NCBI GenBank assembly: GCA_011087645.1
Contig: JAALLF010000010.1
Coordinates: forward strand, 38,519-102,518
Direction: 5' to 3'
DNA length: 64,000 bases
Source: Alphaproteobacteria bacterium
Lineage (GTDB): Bacteria > Pseudomonadota > Alphaproteobacteria > UBA6615
The first letter of the stretch is position 1. Every line of letters starts with the position of its first letter. The notes under the pieces are model-generated. The model was not told where the DNA came from, did not search any database, and worked only from the letters and a program-made list of their open reading frames with translations. Below are positions 19,688 to 29,151 of this stretch, piece by piece. The position numbers and the translations under genes were made by a program.

Positions 19688-20964
19688 ACCCGCAGGTCGA
19701 CGAATGCCGAACGGCGCAGATCGCGCAGGTAGCGGCGCGATAACATGTCGACGCGTTGACGCAGTAACGTGTCGCGAATTTGTTCGCGCGGCAGGGCGCC
19801 GGCTTCCTCGCGATCGCAGACCATAATAATTTGAACGCCGTTTGGATTCAGTATCGGATCGCTGGCGACGCCGACCCCAACATCGGTGGCAATCTGTTGC
19901 AGTTTTTCATTCAGGTCGCCAAGCCGGAATTGGGCGGGTGCAGCCGGTTGCGGTGTCCCCATTTCGCGGGCGATCTCGGCGAAATCGTTGCAATCCGTGG
20001 TATTTGCCGCGACTTCGCGAGCCAGCGAGACCTGACTTTGAACGTCAACTTCCGGCGCATTCTCTTCCAGCGGAAGGATGAGCTGGCGCAAGCTAATGCG
20101 GGCGTCTTCCGCACCGGGGGTTCTGAGTTTTCGCCGGTCGGCCATCTGCAAGATCAGATAGCCGTCGGGTGTTTCGATCGGGTCCGACACTTTCCCGACA
20201 TCAAGGGCGGCGATCGCCCGGTTGGCTTCGTCGATCAATTCGCCTTCCTGAATCCAACCGATATCGCCACCGATCGCCGCGCTCGCACTCTTGGAAAATT
20301 GGCGCGCAACTCCCGCAATGTCGGCCCCGAGGCGGATTTGCGAGGATAGCCGGTTGGCTAAGTCAAGAACCGATTGCCGCTGCGCGGCGTCGTCGACGGG
20401 AAGCAAGACCTCCGATACCCTGTACTGGGTTTGGCCCTGGCCGGCGCGAATACGCTTGATGACCGAATCGATTTCCTCTTCGCCGATGTCGATCGTCGGG
20501 ACGACCCGCCGAGTGATTAGTTTCTGCCACGCGACGCGGGCGCGAATTTGGTCCAACGCGGCGTCGGGGGCAACGCCGCGGCTTCGAACAACATCCTCGA
20601 AGCGTCCTTCAGGCATATTGTTGGCCCGTTCGATTTGGCCGACGGCGTCGCCTATATCACGCGACGTGACGCGAATATTGAGCCGGGCCGCCTCTTCGGT
20701 CTGCAATGCTTCATCGATCAAACTTCGCAGAACTTGTGGCGCCATACTGCGGCGTTGATCGCTCGTATCGGGCAGGTTTGTAGAAAAGATCAGCAGGTCT
20801 ATGCGCTGCCGCAGGTCGTAGATCGAAATGACTTTCTCGTTCACGACGGCGGCAATCCGTTCGACCTGCTGTGCGCTCGCCGAGGGGAGGCTCGGCGCAA
20901 TCAAAACGATTATCGCGGTCGTCGCAATCAAACTTCTACGCAGCCAATTTCGATAGCTAATCAT
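19684..20964 (-). CDS. surA: Periplasmic chaperone / peptidyl-prolyl isomerase SurA
   Basis: 426 residues. A signal peptide (hydrophobic to about residue 28, probable cut after SASA) is followed by the SurA N-terminal chaperone domain (AAVVNEKVISIYDLRQRI) and one clear parvulin domain at about 180-277 (VSEVLLPV ... GGDIGWIQEGEL ... SDPIETPDGYLIL). The second parvulin region is degenerate. SurA escorts unfolded outer-membrane proteins, including LptD, encoded 86 bases upstream. The stop overlaps pdxA. Confidence 0.93.
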   Translation of the reverse strand: MISYRNWLRRSLIATTAIIVLIAPSLPSASAQQVERIAAVVNEKVISIYDLRQRIDLLIFSTNLPDTSDQRRSMAPQVLRSLIDEALQTEEAARLNIRVTSRDIGDAVGQIERANNMPEGRFEDVVRSRGVAPDAALDQIRARVAWQKLITRRVVPTIDIGEEEIDSVIKRIRAGQGQTQYRVSEVLLPVDDAAQRQSVLDLANRLSSQIRLGADIAGVARQFSKSASAAIGGDIGWIQEGELIDEANRAIAALDVGKVSDPIETPDGYLILQMADRRKLRTPGAEDARISLRQLILPLEENAPEVDVQSQVSLAREVAANTTDCNDFAEIAREMGTPQPAAPAQFRLGDLNEKLQQIATDVGVGVASDPILNPNGVQIIMVCDREEAGALPREQIRDTLLRQRVDMLSRRYLRDLRRSAFVDLRV

Positions 20965-21050
20965 GGTCGTCTCTCTGCCAAATATCGGCTTGATTCTGAT
21001 CCATCCGGTCCGAGATATCTAGTGCTTAGAATGTGGGACGCACATGGTCT

Positions 21051-23213
21051 TTAGAATGAAGTGCCAAATTCACCGAGCGTCTTAAAGACGACGCGAACGA
21101 ATATACTTTCATCCGGCGGTACATCGCGATCTTGGGTGAAGGTACGCCTATAATTTATTGAAAAATCTAGACAATCGCAATTGTAGCGAATTGATGCACC
21201 CCAGGAAAGGGTGCCCCCGTTATCGCTGAGGTCACGTCTGGTATCGACCCGGGCACTCCATTGATCGGTAATGTCGGAGGACAAGCCGGCGCGTATTTCC
21301 TCGCGTTTAGCAAACTCTTCCGTCTGGTCAAAGAAAATATAATTGACGTCGCCGCGCAGGAAGCGCGGGCCATACGAACCGGAAATTTCTGTGCGTTTTG
21401 CCCGCAAATTATCGGCGTCGATCCGGGTTTTATAAAGCAGATCAAGAAACTTGTTCGGCGATATTGTAAAACGGCCGACGATGTCCGATCGCTGCTCGTT
21501 CAAGCCAGAACCGAAAGCGAAAGCGCTGTTCTCGCGGAACTGATAGGACTGGCCAACCATGAAGGTGCTGCTGCCGCCACCGTCGCCGTATAGCCCGCCG
21601 CGCAGCCCGTAAACGACACGGCTGCCGCCCTCAACCCGGTCCTTGCCGGGAAATCGGTTGGCGCTGAACAGGTTTGTTTCGTCAAACTCAACAGCCAGGC
21701 TGTCCTCGTTGGGGATCCGATCCGGGTTGCCGCCATTGGGGGCGAGGACGAGTGCCGCGATCGGCTCGATCAACATGCCGCTCGTTTCGCCGCGGCGTAT
21801 CCATGGATAGCTCCATTCCGCGCTGAGCTGGGGGAAAATTCGACCGGTAAAGCCGCTCTCGGTATCGCCCGAAGGAACCGAGACGTCCGCCACATTGTAC
21901 AAGTCTGTTTGCAACGTCGCATTGAGTGTCGTTACGGTACCGATGTCGCTCACATAGGGCAGATGCCAGCCGCCGGTTAGGCTCAGGCGTTGGCTCGACG
22001 CGCCGGTATCGCGCCCCAGTGCCTGGAAGTTCGCGTCGAGGGTTGTATAGCCGCCGGCCGTGCCGGGATCGCCGACAAAGTTGTAGTCGATCTTCGGTAG
22101 AACTAGAGGAATTTCTTCCTGAATATCGTTGTCGCGTAATCCCTGGAAGTAGATGCCCTGCGCCGCGGCGTAACTGCGCGGGCCGAAACGCTCCAGGTAG
22201 GCGCGGCTTGTCAGCGTGTCTCTACCAGGAAACCCAAAACGCGAAAGATAGGTATCATCGGAGGCGAGTTTTATATCGCTGCCCCAGCGCCAGTAATCGT
22301 CAATGACAAACCGCGCCTCGGCATCGATATGGCCGCGGCCTCTTTTGCTGGTGCTATCGGTGGTGTCGTAGATGCCGCTTAACCGGGTCTTGAGTTCGCC
22401 GTCGCCGAACGATTGCCGGTATTCACCCGTGATGAGCGGATAGTTCGAGGCGTAGATGATCGGGTCGAACGTCAGGTCTTTATCGCGCGATATGGCCCAG
22501 AAATAGGGCAGGCGTATCGACGACCCCAACGAGGAGGAGCCGCCAAAGGTTGGCGTGAGTAAACCGCTCTTTCGTTTTACCGTGGGGTCGGGGTGGCTGA
22601 GAAACGGCGTGTAGGCAACCGGTAGGCCGAGCACCTCCAGTGTCGCGTCGCGATAGACGACTTCGCGGCGGTCCTGGTTATGGGTCACCTTGGCGGCTTT
22701 AATATTCCACAGTGGCTCGCCGTCGAAACCCACGCAGTCGCGACACGAAGAATAGATGGCTTGATTGAGCCGCGTCTCGACGCCGCCGCGCCGTTGCGCG
22801 CTGACAGCGGCCAGCCGGGAATTGTCTTCCAGTAGCATGCTGAAGCCACGCAGAAAGCCTTCGCGCATATCGTCGGTTAGCTCGGCAAACTCGGCGAACA
22901 GCACCTCGCCGGTGGGCTCCATGAGGATAATGTTTCCCGACGCGGTGACCACGTCAGTACGTTGGTTATAGGTCACCATGTCCGCCAGCAAGACCCGTTC
23001 GCTCTGGCTGATTTCGACATTTCCCTTCGCTGTGGCGATCCCCAATTCGTCATCGAATTGAAGCTCGTCGGCGGTCATGAGAATGGGGATATCACGCTGG
23101 AATTCTTGGCTTTGCGCCGGGGAGAGCGTAAGGCCAGGTGCCGCCATTGCAACGGCGGCCACAAAAATGGTTGGTTGCAGGATATGACTTAGAAGGTCGC
23201 GCAGGCGGCGCAT
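21051..23213 (-). CDS. lptD: LPS-assembly outer-membrane protein LptD
   Basis: 720 residues. LptD forms the outer-membrane pore that inserts lipopolysaccharide. A signal peptide is followed by an OstA/LptA-like beta-jellyroll (MTADELQFDDELGIATAKGNV) and a large beta-barrel domain with many alternating aromatic strands. Cysteine pairs occur in CRDC near residue 160 and CDC near the C-terminus, the expected partners for the interdomain disulfides of functional LptD. Its start overlaps the lptG stop (TGATG). LptE is not visible here. Confidence 0.95.
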   Translation of the reverse strand: MRRLRDLLSHILQPTIFVAAVAMAAPGLTLSPAQSQEFQRDIPILMTADELQFDDELGIATAKGNVEISQSERVLLADMVTYNQRTDVVTASGNIILMEPTGEVLFAEFAELTDDMREGFLRGFSMLLEDNSRLAAVSAQRRGGVETRLNQAIYSSCRDCVGFDGEPLWNIKAAKVTHNQDRREVVYRDATLEVLGLPVAYTPFLSHPDPTVKRKSGLLTPTFGGSSSLGSSIRLPYFWAISRDKDLTFDPIIYASNYPLITGEYRQSFGDGELKTRLSGIYDTTDSTSKRGRGHIDAEARFVIDDYWRWGSDIKLASDDTYLSRFGFPGRDTLTSRAYLERFGPRSYAAAQGIYFQGLRDNDIQEEIPLVLPKIDYNFVGDPGTAGGYTTLDANFQALGRDTGASSQRLSLTGGWHLPYVSDIGTVTTLNATLQTDLYNVADVSVPSGDTESGFTGRIFPQLSAEWSYPWIRRGETSGMLIEPIAALVLAPNGGNPDRIPNEDSLAVEFDETNLFSANRFPGKDRVEGGSRVVYGLRGGLYGDGGGSSTFMVGQSYQFRENSAFAFGSGLNEQRSDIVGRFTISPNKFLDLLYKTRIDADNLRAKRTEISGSYGPRFLRGDVNYIFFDQTEEFAKREEIRAGLSSDITDQWSARVDTRRDLSDNGGTLSWGASIRYNCDCLDFSINYRRTFTQDRDVPPDESIFVRVVFKTLGEFGTSF

Positions 23214-24310
23214 CAGCCATCCTCCAAATGCATAAGGAGGGCGATGCCAGCCATCAGACTAACGCCGGCGGGGGTCCAGGCGGCCAGCAAAACCGGTACG
23301 CCGCCGCCCAATCCGATAGCGTGCACGACGTTGGTCAGGATGAACAGCAGAAACGCCGTTAACACACCCGCGCCGAGGAGCAGCGACGCGCCGCCGCGGC
23401 GGCTCAGGCGCATGGAGAAACTAGCGGCGATCATAACCATAGCAATCAACAGGATAGGTTCGGCGAGCAGCGTGTGTAATTGTAACTGGTGGGGTAGCGC
23501 CGAGAACCCGGTCTCTTCAAGTATTTTGATAAACCGGGGCAGGCTCCAAAACGAGACGGTTTCCGGACTGGCGAAACTATCTTGAATCTTGTCGGCGGTT
23601 AGATCAGTCGCCAGGCTGTGCGACGTGACCAGCTCGCCGGGTTTTTCAGGGCCGGTCAACCAGGCGTCGGTAAGGTCCCATTGCCCGTCGCCCAATCGAG
23701 CGGATTTTGCATCGATCCGGCCAATGAAGCGGTCTTCATCACCCAATAGAAAGACAATGACCTCGCGCAGATTTAGCTCATCGGCCTCGATAGATTGGGC
23801 ATGAATCACCGCTTGGCCGTCGTCGCCGTAAGTTTGTCGCAGCCAAATTCCCGAAGACGACACCGCGAGCAGGGAGGAGCGGCCCGTGAGATAGCGGCCC
23901 TCCAATTCCTCGAACTTTGATAGCAGCACCGAGGAGAGGGGATTGAGCAGCGTCACCTTCGCCACGCCGATCATGACCACCACCAACAGGGCCGGCAGCA
24001 TGAATTGCCATACCGACACGCCGGCCGAGCGTATGACAACCAGCTCGTGATTTCGCGTTAACCGGAAATAGGTCAGGATGCCGCCAAACATCGCAGCAAA
24101 CGGTACGGTTTCCTGCGCCAGGAAAGGCGCCCTCATAAGGGCCATGCTGGTGATAATCGCGGTTGTCGCGTCGGACTTGGTGGAGCTTCGGCGCAACAGC
24201 TCGGCCGCGTCGATCAAGATGATAACGGCGATCATGGCCAAGAATACCGCTAGGAACCACAGCAGGAACTGCCGACCGATATAAATGAACAATGTCGGGG
24301 ACAGGGTCAT
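23213..24310 (-). CDS. lptG: LPS export ABC transporter permease LptG
   Basis: 365 residues of the YjgP/YjgQ family. Three hydrophobic helices at each end enclose a large periplasmic domain (about 100-270). With LptF and the LptB ATPase it extracts LPS from the inner membrane. I assign LptG rather than LptF because it is the second of the pair and is followed directly by lptD, as usual in alphaproteobacteria. The gap to lptF is twelve bases. Confidence 0.93.
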   Translation of the reverse strand: MTLSPTLFIYIGRQFLLWFLAVFLAMIAVIILIDAAELLRRSSTKSDATTAIITSMALMRAPFLAQETVPFAAMFGGILTYFRLTRNHELVVIRSAGVSVWQFMLPALLVVVMIGVAKVTLLNPLSSVLLSKFEELEGRYLTGRSSLLAVSSSGIWLRQTYGDDGQAVIHAQSIEADELNLREVIVFLLGDEDRFIGRIDAKSARLGDGQWDLTDAWLTGPEKPGELVTSHSLATDLTADKIQDSFASPETVSFWSLPRFIKILEETGFSALPHQLQLHTLLAEPILLIAMVMIAASFSMRLSRRGGASLLLGAGVLTAFLLFILTNVVHAIGLGGGVPVLLAAWTPAGVSLMAGIALLMHLEDG

Positions 24311-24322
24311 CGCTGGCTTCGC

Positions 24323-25456
24323 CTATAGACCACCGGGGGCAGCCGCCCCGTCGCTTGGCAGCGGGGTAGATGTTGTCCGTGGTTCGCGAAATAGGAAATA
24401 GGCCAAGACGCCAGTAGCGCCGATCGGCAGTGCGTAAGTCAGCGGGATGACCGCCAGCGTTTCCCGCGACAGGTTAAACAGGCTCATGCCCGCCAATTGG
24501 AGAATGGCGATCAACGATATGGCGCCAAGAATGCGTGTGGTCTGTCCGCGGCGATTAAAGTCGCCGACCAAGAGCGCCAGTAGACCGACCAAGGCATAGG
24601 TGAGGATATAAAGCGGTGCGGTGATCCGGCGGTGGCCTTCGGCGATCAATTGCGTGGAGTAAAACTGATCGTTTGCACTATCGCCGGGGCGTAGCAGGTC
24701 GGGGAGAAATCTCTCCTGAGGTTCTATCCAGCGGACTTCATTGTTTTTAGTTAGCGCGCCGAGGTCGAGCGAATATTGATCGAAATAGAACAGCGTCAGG
24801 CGACCCGTCTCCCGGTCGATGAGCTGTTGGCTGCCGTTGAACATGACCACGCGCATGCCCTGATCCGTTTGCGTCGCGATGCCACGCTCGGCGAGATAGG
24901 TCACCGGTTTGTTGGGGTCGCGCGCGTCGTGAGCGAAAATGCCGCGCAGCTCGCCGGGGCCCTCGCGCTTGCGAATATAGACTGTGAACTGGTCGCCCGG
25001 GGTGTTGAACTGGCGCTCCTGTAACAGGATGCTGCCGAAGGCGTTGCGATAGTCGAATTGTTGCGCCTTGAAATTCGAGTACATCAGCGGCGTGACGTAT
25101 AGATAGAGCGGAAAACTTATCGCCATGATGCACAGGGCCAATCCGACGCCCGGTGCGGCGACCGACCACTGACTAATGCCGCTGGCGCGCATGACGACGA
25201 GCTCGCTGTCGTTCAACAATCTGTTATAGACCGCCAGGATCGCCGCCACGGTCGCGACCGGCAGGACGATCGTCAGAAAACCTGGGACGCGGAAGGCGAT
25301 GAGTTCGAACAACACCGAGATCGGCAGGCCGCGGTTAATAATAAAGTCGACGAGGCGTAACGACCCGAACAGGGAAACGATAATCGTCAAGGCTATGGCG
25401 ACGAACAGCGTGGCGATGACAAGCTGCCGAAAGATATAGCGGCTGATTGCCCTCAT
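24323..25456 (-). CDS. lptF: LPS export ABC transporter permease LptF
   Basis: 377 residues from the ATG at 25456 (MRAISRYIFRQL), chosen because YjgP/YjgQ proteins begin with such a short amphipathic stretch; the frame is open 39 codons further, but that extension is hydrophilic and unlike the family. The fold is the same as LptG: three helices, a periplasmic jellyroll, three helices. First gene of lptF-lptG-lptD-surA-pdxA-rsmA. The 234-base region to the divergent pepA holds the promoters of both. Confidence 0.92.
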   Translation of the reverse strand: MRAISRYIFRQLVIATLFVAIALTIIVSLFGSLRLVDFIINRGLPISVLFELIAFRVPGFLTIVLPVATVAAILAVYNRLLNDSELVVMRASGISQWSVAAPGVGLALCIMAISFPLYLYVTPLMYSNFKAQQFDYRNAFGSILLQERQFNTPGDQFTVYIRKREGPGELRGIFAHDARDPNKPVTYLAERGIATQTDQGMRVVMFNGSQQLIDRETGRLTLFYFDQYSLDLGALTKNNEVRWIEPQERFLPDLLRPGDSANDQFYSTQLIAEGHRRITAPLYILTYALVGLLALLVGDFNRRGQTTRILGAISLIAILQLAGMSLFNLSRETLAVIPLTYALPIGATGVLAYFLFREPRTTSTPLPSDGAAAPGGL

Positions 25457-25690
25457 CCGATGCACAGCTTCGCGCGGGAAGCGTCTCGTCGGTTGTATCG
25501 CCGGTTCATGATCGCCTGAGTTTGTCCGATTCGTGGCGATTTGTAGCAGATCGCCCGCAGGCCACAAACACAAGACCGTAGCTGTCTTGCGCTGTGTCGG
25601 CGTGTGATCTACACGAGTGTATCGCTTCTATTGTGCTGCCGAGGCATGCCGATGCCGTGCGCCGCCACAGTCAGATCAGGGGATTTGGGT

Positions 25691-27190
25691 ATGAAAATAT
25701 CATTTGCGGAGCTGAAGGCACCCGCGCGCGGAATCGTCGTGGTGGGCGTCGGCGCAAAAAATAAACTGAGTGCCCAGGCCACGCGTATCGATAAGCAACT
25801 CGATGGTGCCCTGGCGCGCGCGGCCGGCGCCGCGCGGTTCAGCGGTAAGCTGGGCGAACATCTTGCTGTTCTGGCGCCGGCGGGACGAAAGAACGCGACC
25901 TACTTGCTGATTGGAACCGGTGCGGCCAAGGAGTTTGGCGAATTGAATGCCCAAACTTTTGGCGCGGGCGTGTTCCGGGCCGTTCAAGCAGTGGGAGGCG
26001 CCAACGCGACAGTACTGGCTGACGCGCCCGACGGCGCCCCAGCGGCGCTCGACGATTTGGCGGCGCATCTTGCTTATGGCGCGCAGCTGCGCAGCTACGA
26101 TTACGACAAGTACAAAACCGGTGCGGCCGGCACCAACAATAAGAAGGACCCGGTCCGTTCGTTGACCATCATGGTGCCCCGTCCGGCAACGGCGCGCCGC
26201 CGCTTTTCGCCGCTCGCCGCGATCGCCGCCGGCGTCGATTTCTCGCGCGATCTGGTTTCCGAGCCTAGCAATGTGAAGACGCCGAAATGGATGTCGGCCC
26301 AGTGCCGCAAGCTGTCCAAAATGGGGGTGCGGGTTGAGGTGTTGGGCGAAGCGCAGATGCGCAAACTCGGCATGCGCGCGCTGCTCGGCGTGGGCCAGGG
26401 TAGTGTTCAAGAATCCCAATGCGTGGTCATGCGCTGGAACGGTGGCAAACCCAATGGCAAGTCCGTGGCTCTGGTGGGCAAAGGGGTGACCTTCGATACC
26501 GGCGGTATTTCGATCAAGCCGGCCGGTGGAATGGAGGACATGATTTGGGATATGGGCGGCGCCGGCACCGTCATTGGCGCCATGCATGCGCTTGCCGGCC
26601 GCAAGGCTAAGGCCAATGTGATCGGCGTCGTCGGTTTGGTCGAGAACATGCCCGACGGTAACGCGCAGCGGCCCGGCGACATCGTTAAGTCCATGTCAGG
26701 GCAAACCATCGAAGTGATCAATACCGATGCGGAGGGCCGGCTCGTGCTGGCCGACATGCTGTGGTACACGCAAAAGCGTTTCAAGCCCGACGCGATGATC
26801 GACCTGGCGACCTTGACCGGGGCTGTGATGGTGGCCTTGGGCCGCGAATATGCTGGCCTGTACTCGAACAAAGACGCGCTGGCCGACGGTATAATCAACG
26901 CCGGCAAGGCGGTGGGCGAAAAGCTGTGGCACCTGCCGTTGGACCCCGCGTACGACAAGCAGATCAACACGCCGCGCGCCGATATGAAGAATGTCGGGCC
27001 GCGCTGGGGCGGCAGTATTACCGCGGCGCAGTTCCTACAGCGCTTTACCAATGGGTTGGATTGGGCCCATCTCGATATTGCCGGCGTCGCCTGGTCCGAC
27101 AGCGACCGCCCGCTGATGAGCAAAGGCGCGACTGGGTTCGGCGTGCGCGCGCTCGACCGATTTGTCCGCGATAATTACGAAGGTAAGTAA
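25691..27190 (+). CDS. pepA: Leucyl aminopeptidase (M17)
   Basis: 499 residues from the ATG at 25691, preceded by AGGGGA; an upstream in-frame start would add a 29-residue non-conserved peptide. It removes N-terminal residues from peptides with two metal ions. The M17 signature NTDAEGRL starts at residue 344, with the metal ligands K264 and D269 in KGVTFDTGG. In alphaproteobacteria pepA is typically divergent from lptF and followed by holC, exactly as here. Confidence 0.96.
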   Translation: MKISFAELKAPARGIVVVGVGAKNKLSAQATRIDKQLDGALARAAGAARFSGKLGEHLAVLAPAGRKNATYLLIGTGAAKEFGELNAQTFGAGVFRAVQAVGGANATVLADAPDGAPAALDDLAAHLAYGAQLRSYDYDKYKTGAAGTNNKKDPVRSLTIMVPRPATARRRFSPLAAIAAGVDFSRDLVSEPSNVKTPKWMSAQCRKLSKMGVRVEVLGEAQMRKLGMRALLGVGQGSVQESQCVVMRWNGGKPNGKSVALVGKGVTFDTGGISIKPAGGMEDMIWDMGGAGTVIGAMHALAGRKAKANVIGVVGLVENMPDGNAQRPGDIVKSMSGQTIEVINTDAEGRLVLADMLWYTQKRFKPDAMIDLATLTGAVMVALGREYAGLYSNKDALADGIINAGKAVGEKLWHLPLDPAYDKQINTPRADMKNVGPRWGGSITAAQFLQRFTNGLDWAHLDIAGVAWSDSDRPLMSKGATGFGVRALDRFVRDNYEGK

Positions 27191-27211
27191 GCCCCGTTGG
27201 GGACCTGACCC

Positions 27212-27673
27212 GTGACCGAAATTCGATTTTACCATTTGACCAACCGGTCCTTAGAAGACGTTTTGCCGGTCATGCTGGAGCGTACGGTGGTGCGCGACGG
27301 AAAGCGCGCTATTGTCTTGGTCGGTTCGCCGGAGCGCGTTGAGCACCTCAACGCCCATTTGTGGACTTATAACGATCGTGGTTTTCTGCCCCACGGCAGC
27401 AAGGATGACGGCGCAGCGGAGCTGCAGCCGATCTGGTTGACCGATGGTAACGACAACCCCAACGGCGCGAAGGTGCTGTTTCTCGCTGATGGCGGGGTTA
27501 CCGACGCGGTCGATGACTATGACCTGGTCTGCACTTTATTCGATGGCCGCGATAGCGACGCGGTCGCCCAAGCGCGCGAGCGGTGGCGTGCCTATCAGGC
27601 TCAGCCGGATTATGAGCTGACCTATTGGCAGCAGACCGACAACGGTGGTTGGGAAAAGAAAGCAGATAGTTAA
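27212..27673 (+). CDS. holC: DNA polymerase III chi subunit
   Basis: 153 residues from a GTG at 27212. Chi links the clamp loader to single-strand-binding protein. The family pattern FYHLTNRSLEDVLPVMLERTV, the RVEHLNAHLWTY region and a C-terminal tail with WQQTDNGGW are seen. The pepA-holC-ndk order is typical of this bacterial class and supports the call. A small GCCCCGTTGGGG hairpin lies in the 21-base gap after pepA. Confidence 0.92.
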   Translation: MTEIRFYHLTNRSLEDVLPVMLERTVVRDGKRAIVLVGSPERVEHLNAHLWTYNDRGFLPHGSKDDGAAELQPIWLTDGNDNPNGAKVLFLADGGVTDAVDDYDLVCTLFDGRDSDAVAQARERWRAYQAQPDYELTYWQQTDNGGWEKKADS

Positions 27674-27766
27674 ATCTTCCGGCAAGGGTGCGCTTGCCCC
27701 CGTCAAGGGTGATCGATATAAGGCGCCCGCCGGTCCACACAAGCAAACCCAATGGAGTTACGTCAC

Positions 27767-28189
27767 ATGGCAGTCGAGCGAACCCTTTCGATGATCAAAC
27801 CCGATGCAACGCGCCGCAACATTACCGGCAAGGTAATCGATCGGTTGGAGGAGGCGGGGCTGCGGGTCATCGCCCAGCGGCGGATCCAATTGACCAAGGA
27901 ACGCGCCGAAGCATTTTACGGCGTTCATCGCGAGCGGCCGTTCTTTAACGACCTGGTTGCGTTCATGACCTCGGGACCGATTGTTGTGCAAGTGCTGGAG
28001 GGCGAAGACGCGATTGCCCGCAACCGCGAGGTGATGGGGGCGACCAACCCGGCCGAAGCGGCGGCGGGAACTATTCGAAAGGATTTCGCTGAATCGATCG
28101 AAGCGAATTCCGTGCACGGTTCCGATGGTCCGGAAACAGCGGCGGAGGAGATCGCGTTCTACTTTACCGACGACGAGATCGTCGGCTGA
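27767..28189 (+). CDS. ndk: Nucleoside diphosphate kinase
   Basis: 140 residues from the ATG at 27767 with GGAG nine bases before it; an in-frame ATG at 27752 adds MELRH and has no such site. NDK equilibrates nucleoside di- and triphosphates through phosphohistidine H117 (NSVHGSD), with K11 in MIKPDA at the nucleotide site. A clear intrinsic terminator follows 32 bases downstream. Confidence 0.97.
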   Translation: MAVERTLSMIKPDATRRNITGKVIDRLEEAGLRVIAQRRIQLTKERAEAFYGVHRERPFFNDLVAFMTSGPIVVQVLEGEDAIARNREVMGATNPAEAAAGTIRKDFAESIEANSVHGSDGPETAAEEIAFYFTDDEIVG

Positions 28190-28221
28190 GTTCTACGGCC
28201 GTTTGAGGCACCAAAGATAAA

Positions 28222-28246
28222 GGCGCCCCCCAGGGGCGCCTTTTTT
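28222..28246. terminator. Bidirectional intrinsic terminator between ndk and a small membrane protein gene
   Basis: GGCGCCCC (28222-28229) pairs with GGGGCGCC (28233-28240) around the loop CCA and is followed by six T on the plus strand. On the minus strand the same hairpin is followed by TTTATCTTT. It therefore serves ndk strongly and the convergent gene at 28260-28385 more weakly. Confidence 0.9.
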
Positions 28247-28259
28247 CGTGGATGCTGTT

Positions 28260-28385
28260 CTAGACCAGAAAAATCCACATCAATATAAATAGCAGCGCCG
28301 TGACGCCAACACCCCAAAAAGAGGCGCGGATGAACCGCGACCAGATGAGCTGGCGGTTCTGCAATTCTTGTTGAAAATCGGGCAT
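28260..28385 (-). CDS. 41-residue single-helix protein resembling aa3-type cytochrome oxidase subunit IV
   Basis: An ATG at 28385 follows GAGGA by seven bases and opens 41 codons to TAG: a hydrophilic start MPDFQQELQNRQLIWSRF and one helix with FWGVGVTALLFILMWIFLV. Short soluble N-terminus, Trp/Phe-rich entry and a single C-terminal helix match the small bacterial aa3 oxidase subunit IV family (COX4_pro_2), which is common in alphaproteobacteria and easily missed for its size. A terminator hairpin follows the stop. No other oxidase genes are nearby, so the family match is provisional; that it is a real gene is better supported. Confidence 0.65.
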   Translation of the reverse strand: MPDFQQELQNRQLIWSRFIRASFWGVGVTALLFILMWIFLV

Positions 28386-28488
28386 GGTCTGTCCTCGTGC
28401 TAGTTCACCCCGAATACGCGACGAACATTTACATACATATAAGAGTCGCGCTTAGGCCGGAAAAGAGCCGATCGCCGGGCTGCGGCGA

Positions 28489-29142
28489 TTAGTCTGCCGG
28501 TGGATTATAGAGCGGCGGGCCCGCCTCGAGGTTGTCGGTAATTGTCGCTCGGCTATCTTCGACTGTGATGCGGCCCTCGGCGATCAGCCGGACGGCCCTG
28601 GGGTAACATTGGTGTTCGGCGGTCAAGACGCGCGCCGCCAAGCTATCCTCGTCGTCGCCGTACAGAACCGGCACTGCGGCCTGCATGATGATCGGCCCGG
28701 CATCCATTTCGGAGCGCACGAAATGAACCGTGCAGCCGGTGAGCTTTACCCCGGCGGCAAGCGCTTGGGCGTGCGAATCGGTGCCCTTGAATGCCGGCAG
28801 CAGCGACGGATGAATATTGACGATACGGTCGGGCCATTGATCGACGAACCAGGCGCTTAACAGGCGCATGAAGCCCGCCAGGCAAATTAGCTGCGCGCCG
28901 GCGTCGCGCAGGGCGGCATCCACATCGCGGTCGAAGCTTTCCCGGTCCTCATAGTTCGTATGCTCGATGACGCGGGTGGCAATATCGGTGGCCTGGGTCC
29001 GTGCGAGGCCCCCGGCGTCGGGTCGGTTGGAAATGACCAGGACGATCTCGGCCGGATAGCCAGGATCGGCGCAGGCATCAATCAGTGCCTGTAAATTGGA
29101 GCCGCGCCCGGAGATCAGAACGCCTAACTTCAGCTTGTCCAT
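28489..29142 (-). CDS. purN: Phosphoribosylglycinamide formyltransferase
   Basis: 217 residues. It transfers formyl from 10-formyl-THF to GAR in purine synthesis. LISGRGSNLQAL is the phosphate loop, and the catalytic residues N109, H111 (NIHPSLLPAFKG) and D147 (MDAGPII) are all present. It lies nine bases after purM, the usual purM-purN operon. The 103 bases between its stop and the small gene at 28385 contain only that gene's upstream signals. Confidence 0.96.
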   Translation of the reverse strand: MDKLKLGVLISGRGSNLQALIDACADPGYPAEIVLVISNRPDAGGLARTQATDIATRVIEHTNYEDRESFDRDVDAALRDAGAQLICLAGFMRLLSAWFVDQWPDRIVNIHPSLLPAFKGTDSHAQALAAGVKLTGCTVHFVRSEMDAGPIIMQAAVPVLYGDDEDSLAARVLTAEHQCYPRAVRLIAEGRITVEDSRATITDNLEAGPPLYNPPAD

Positions 29143-29151
29143 GGTTTCGCT

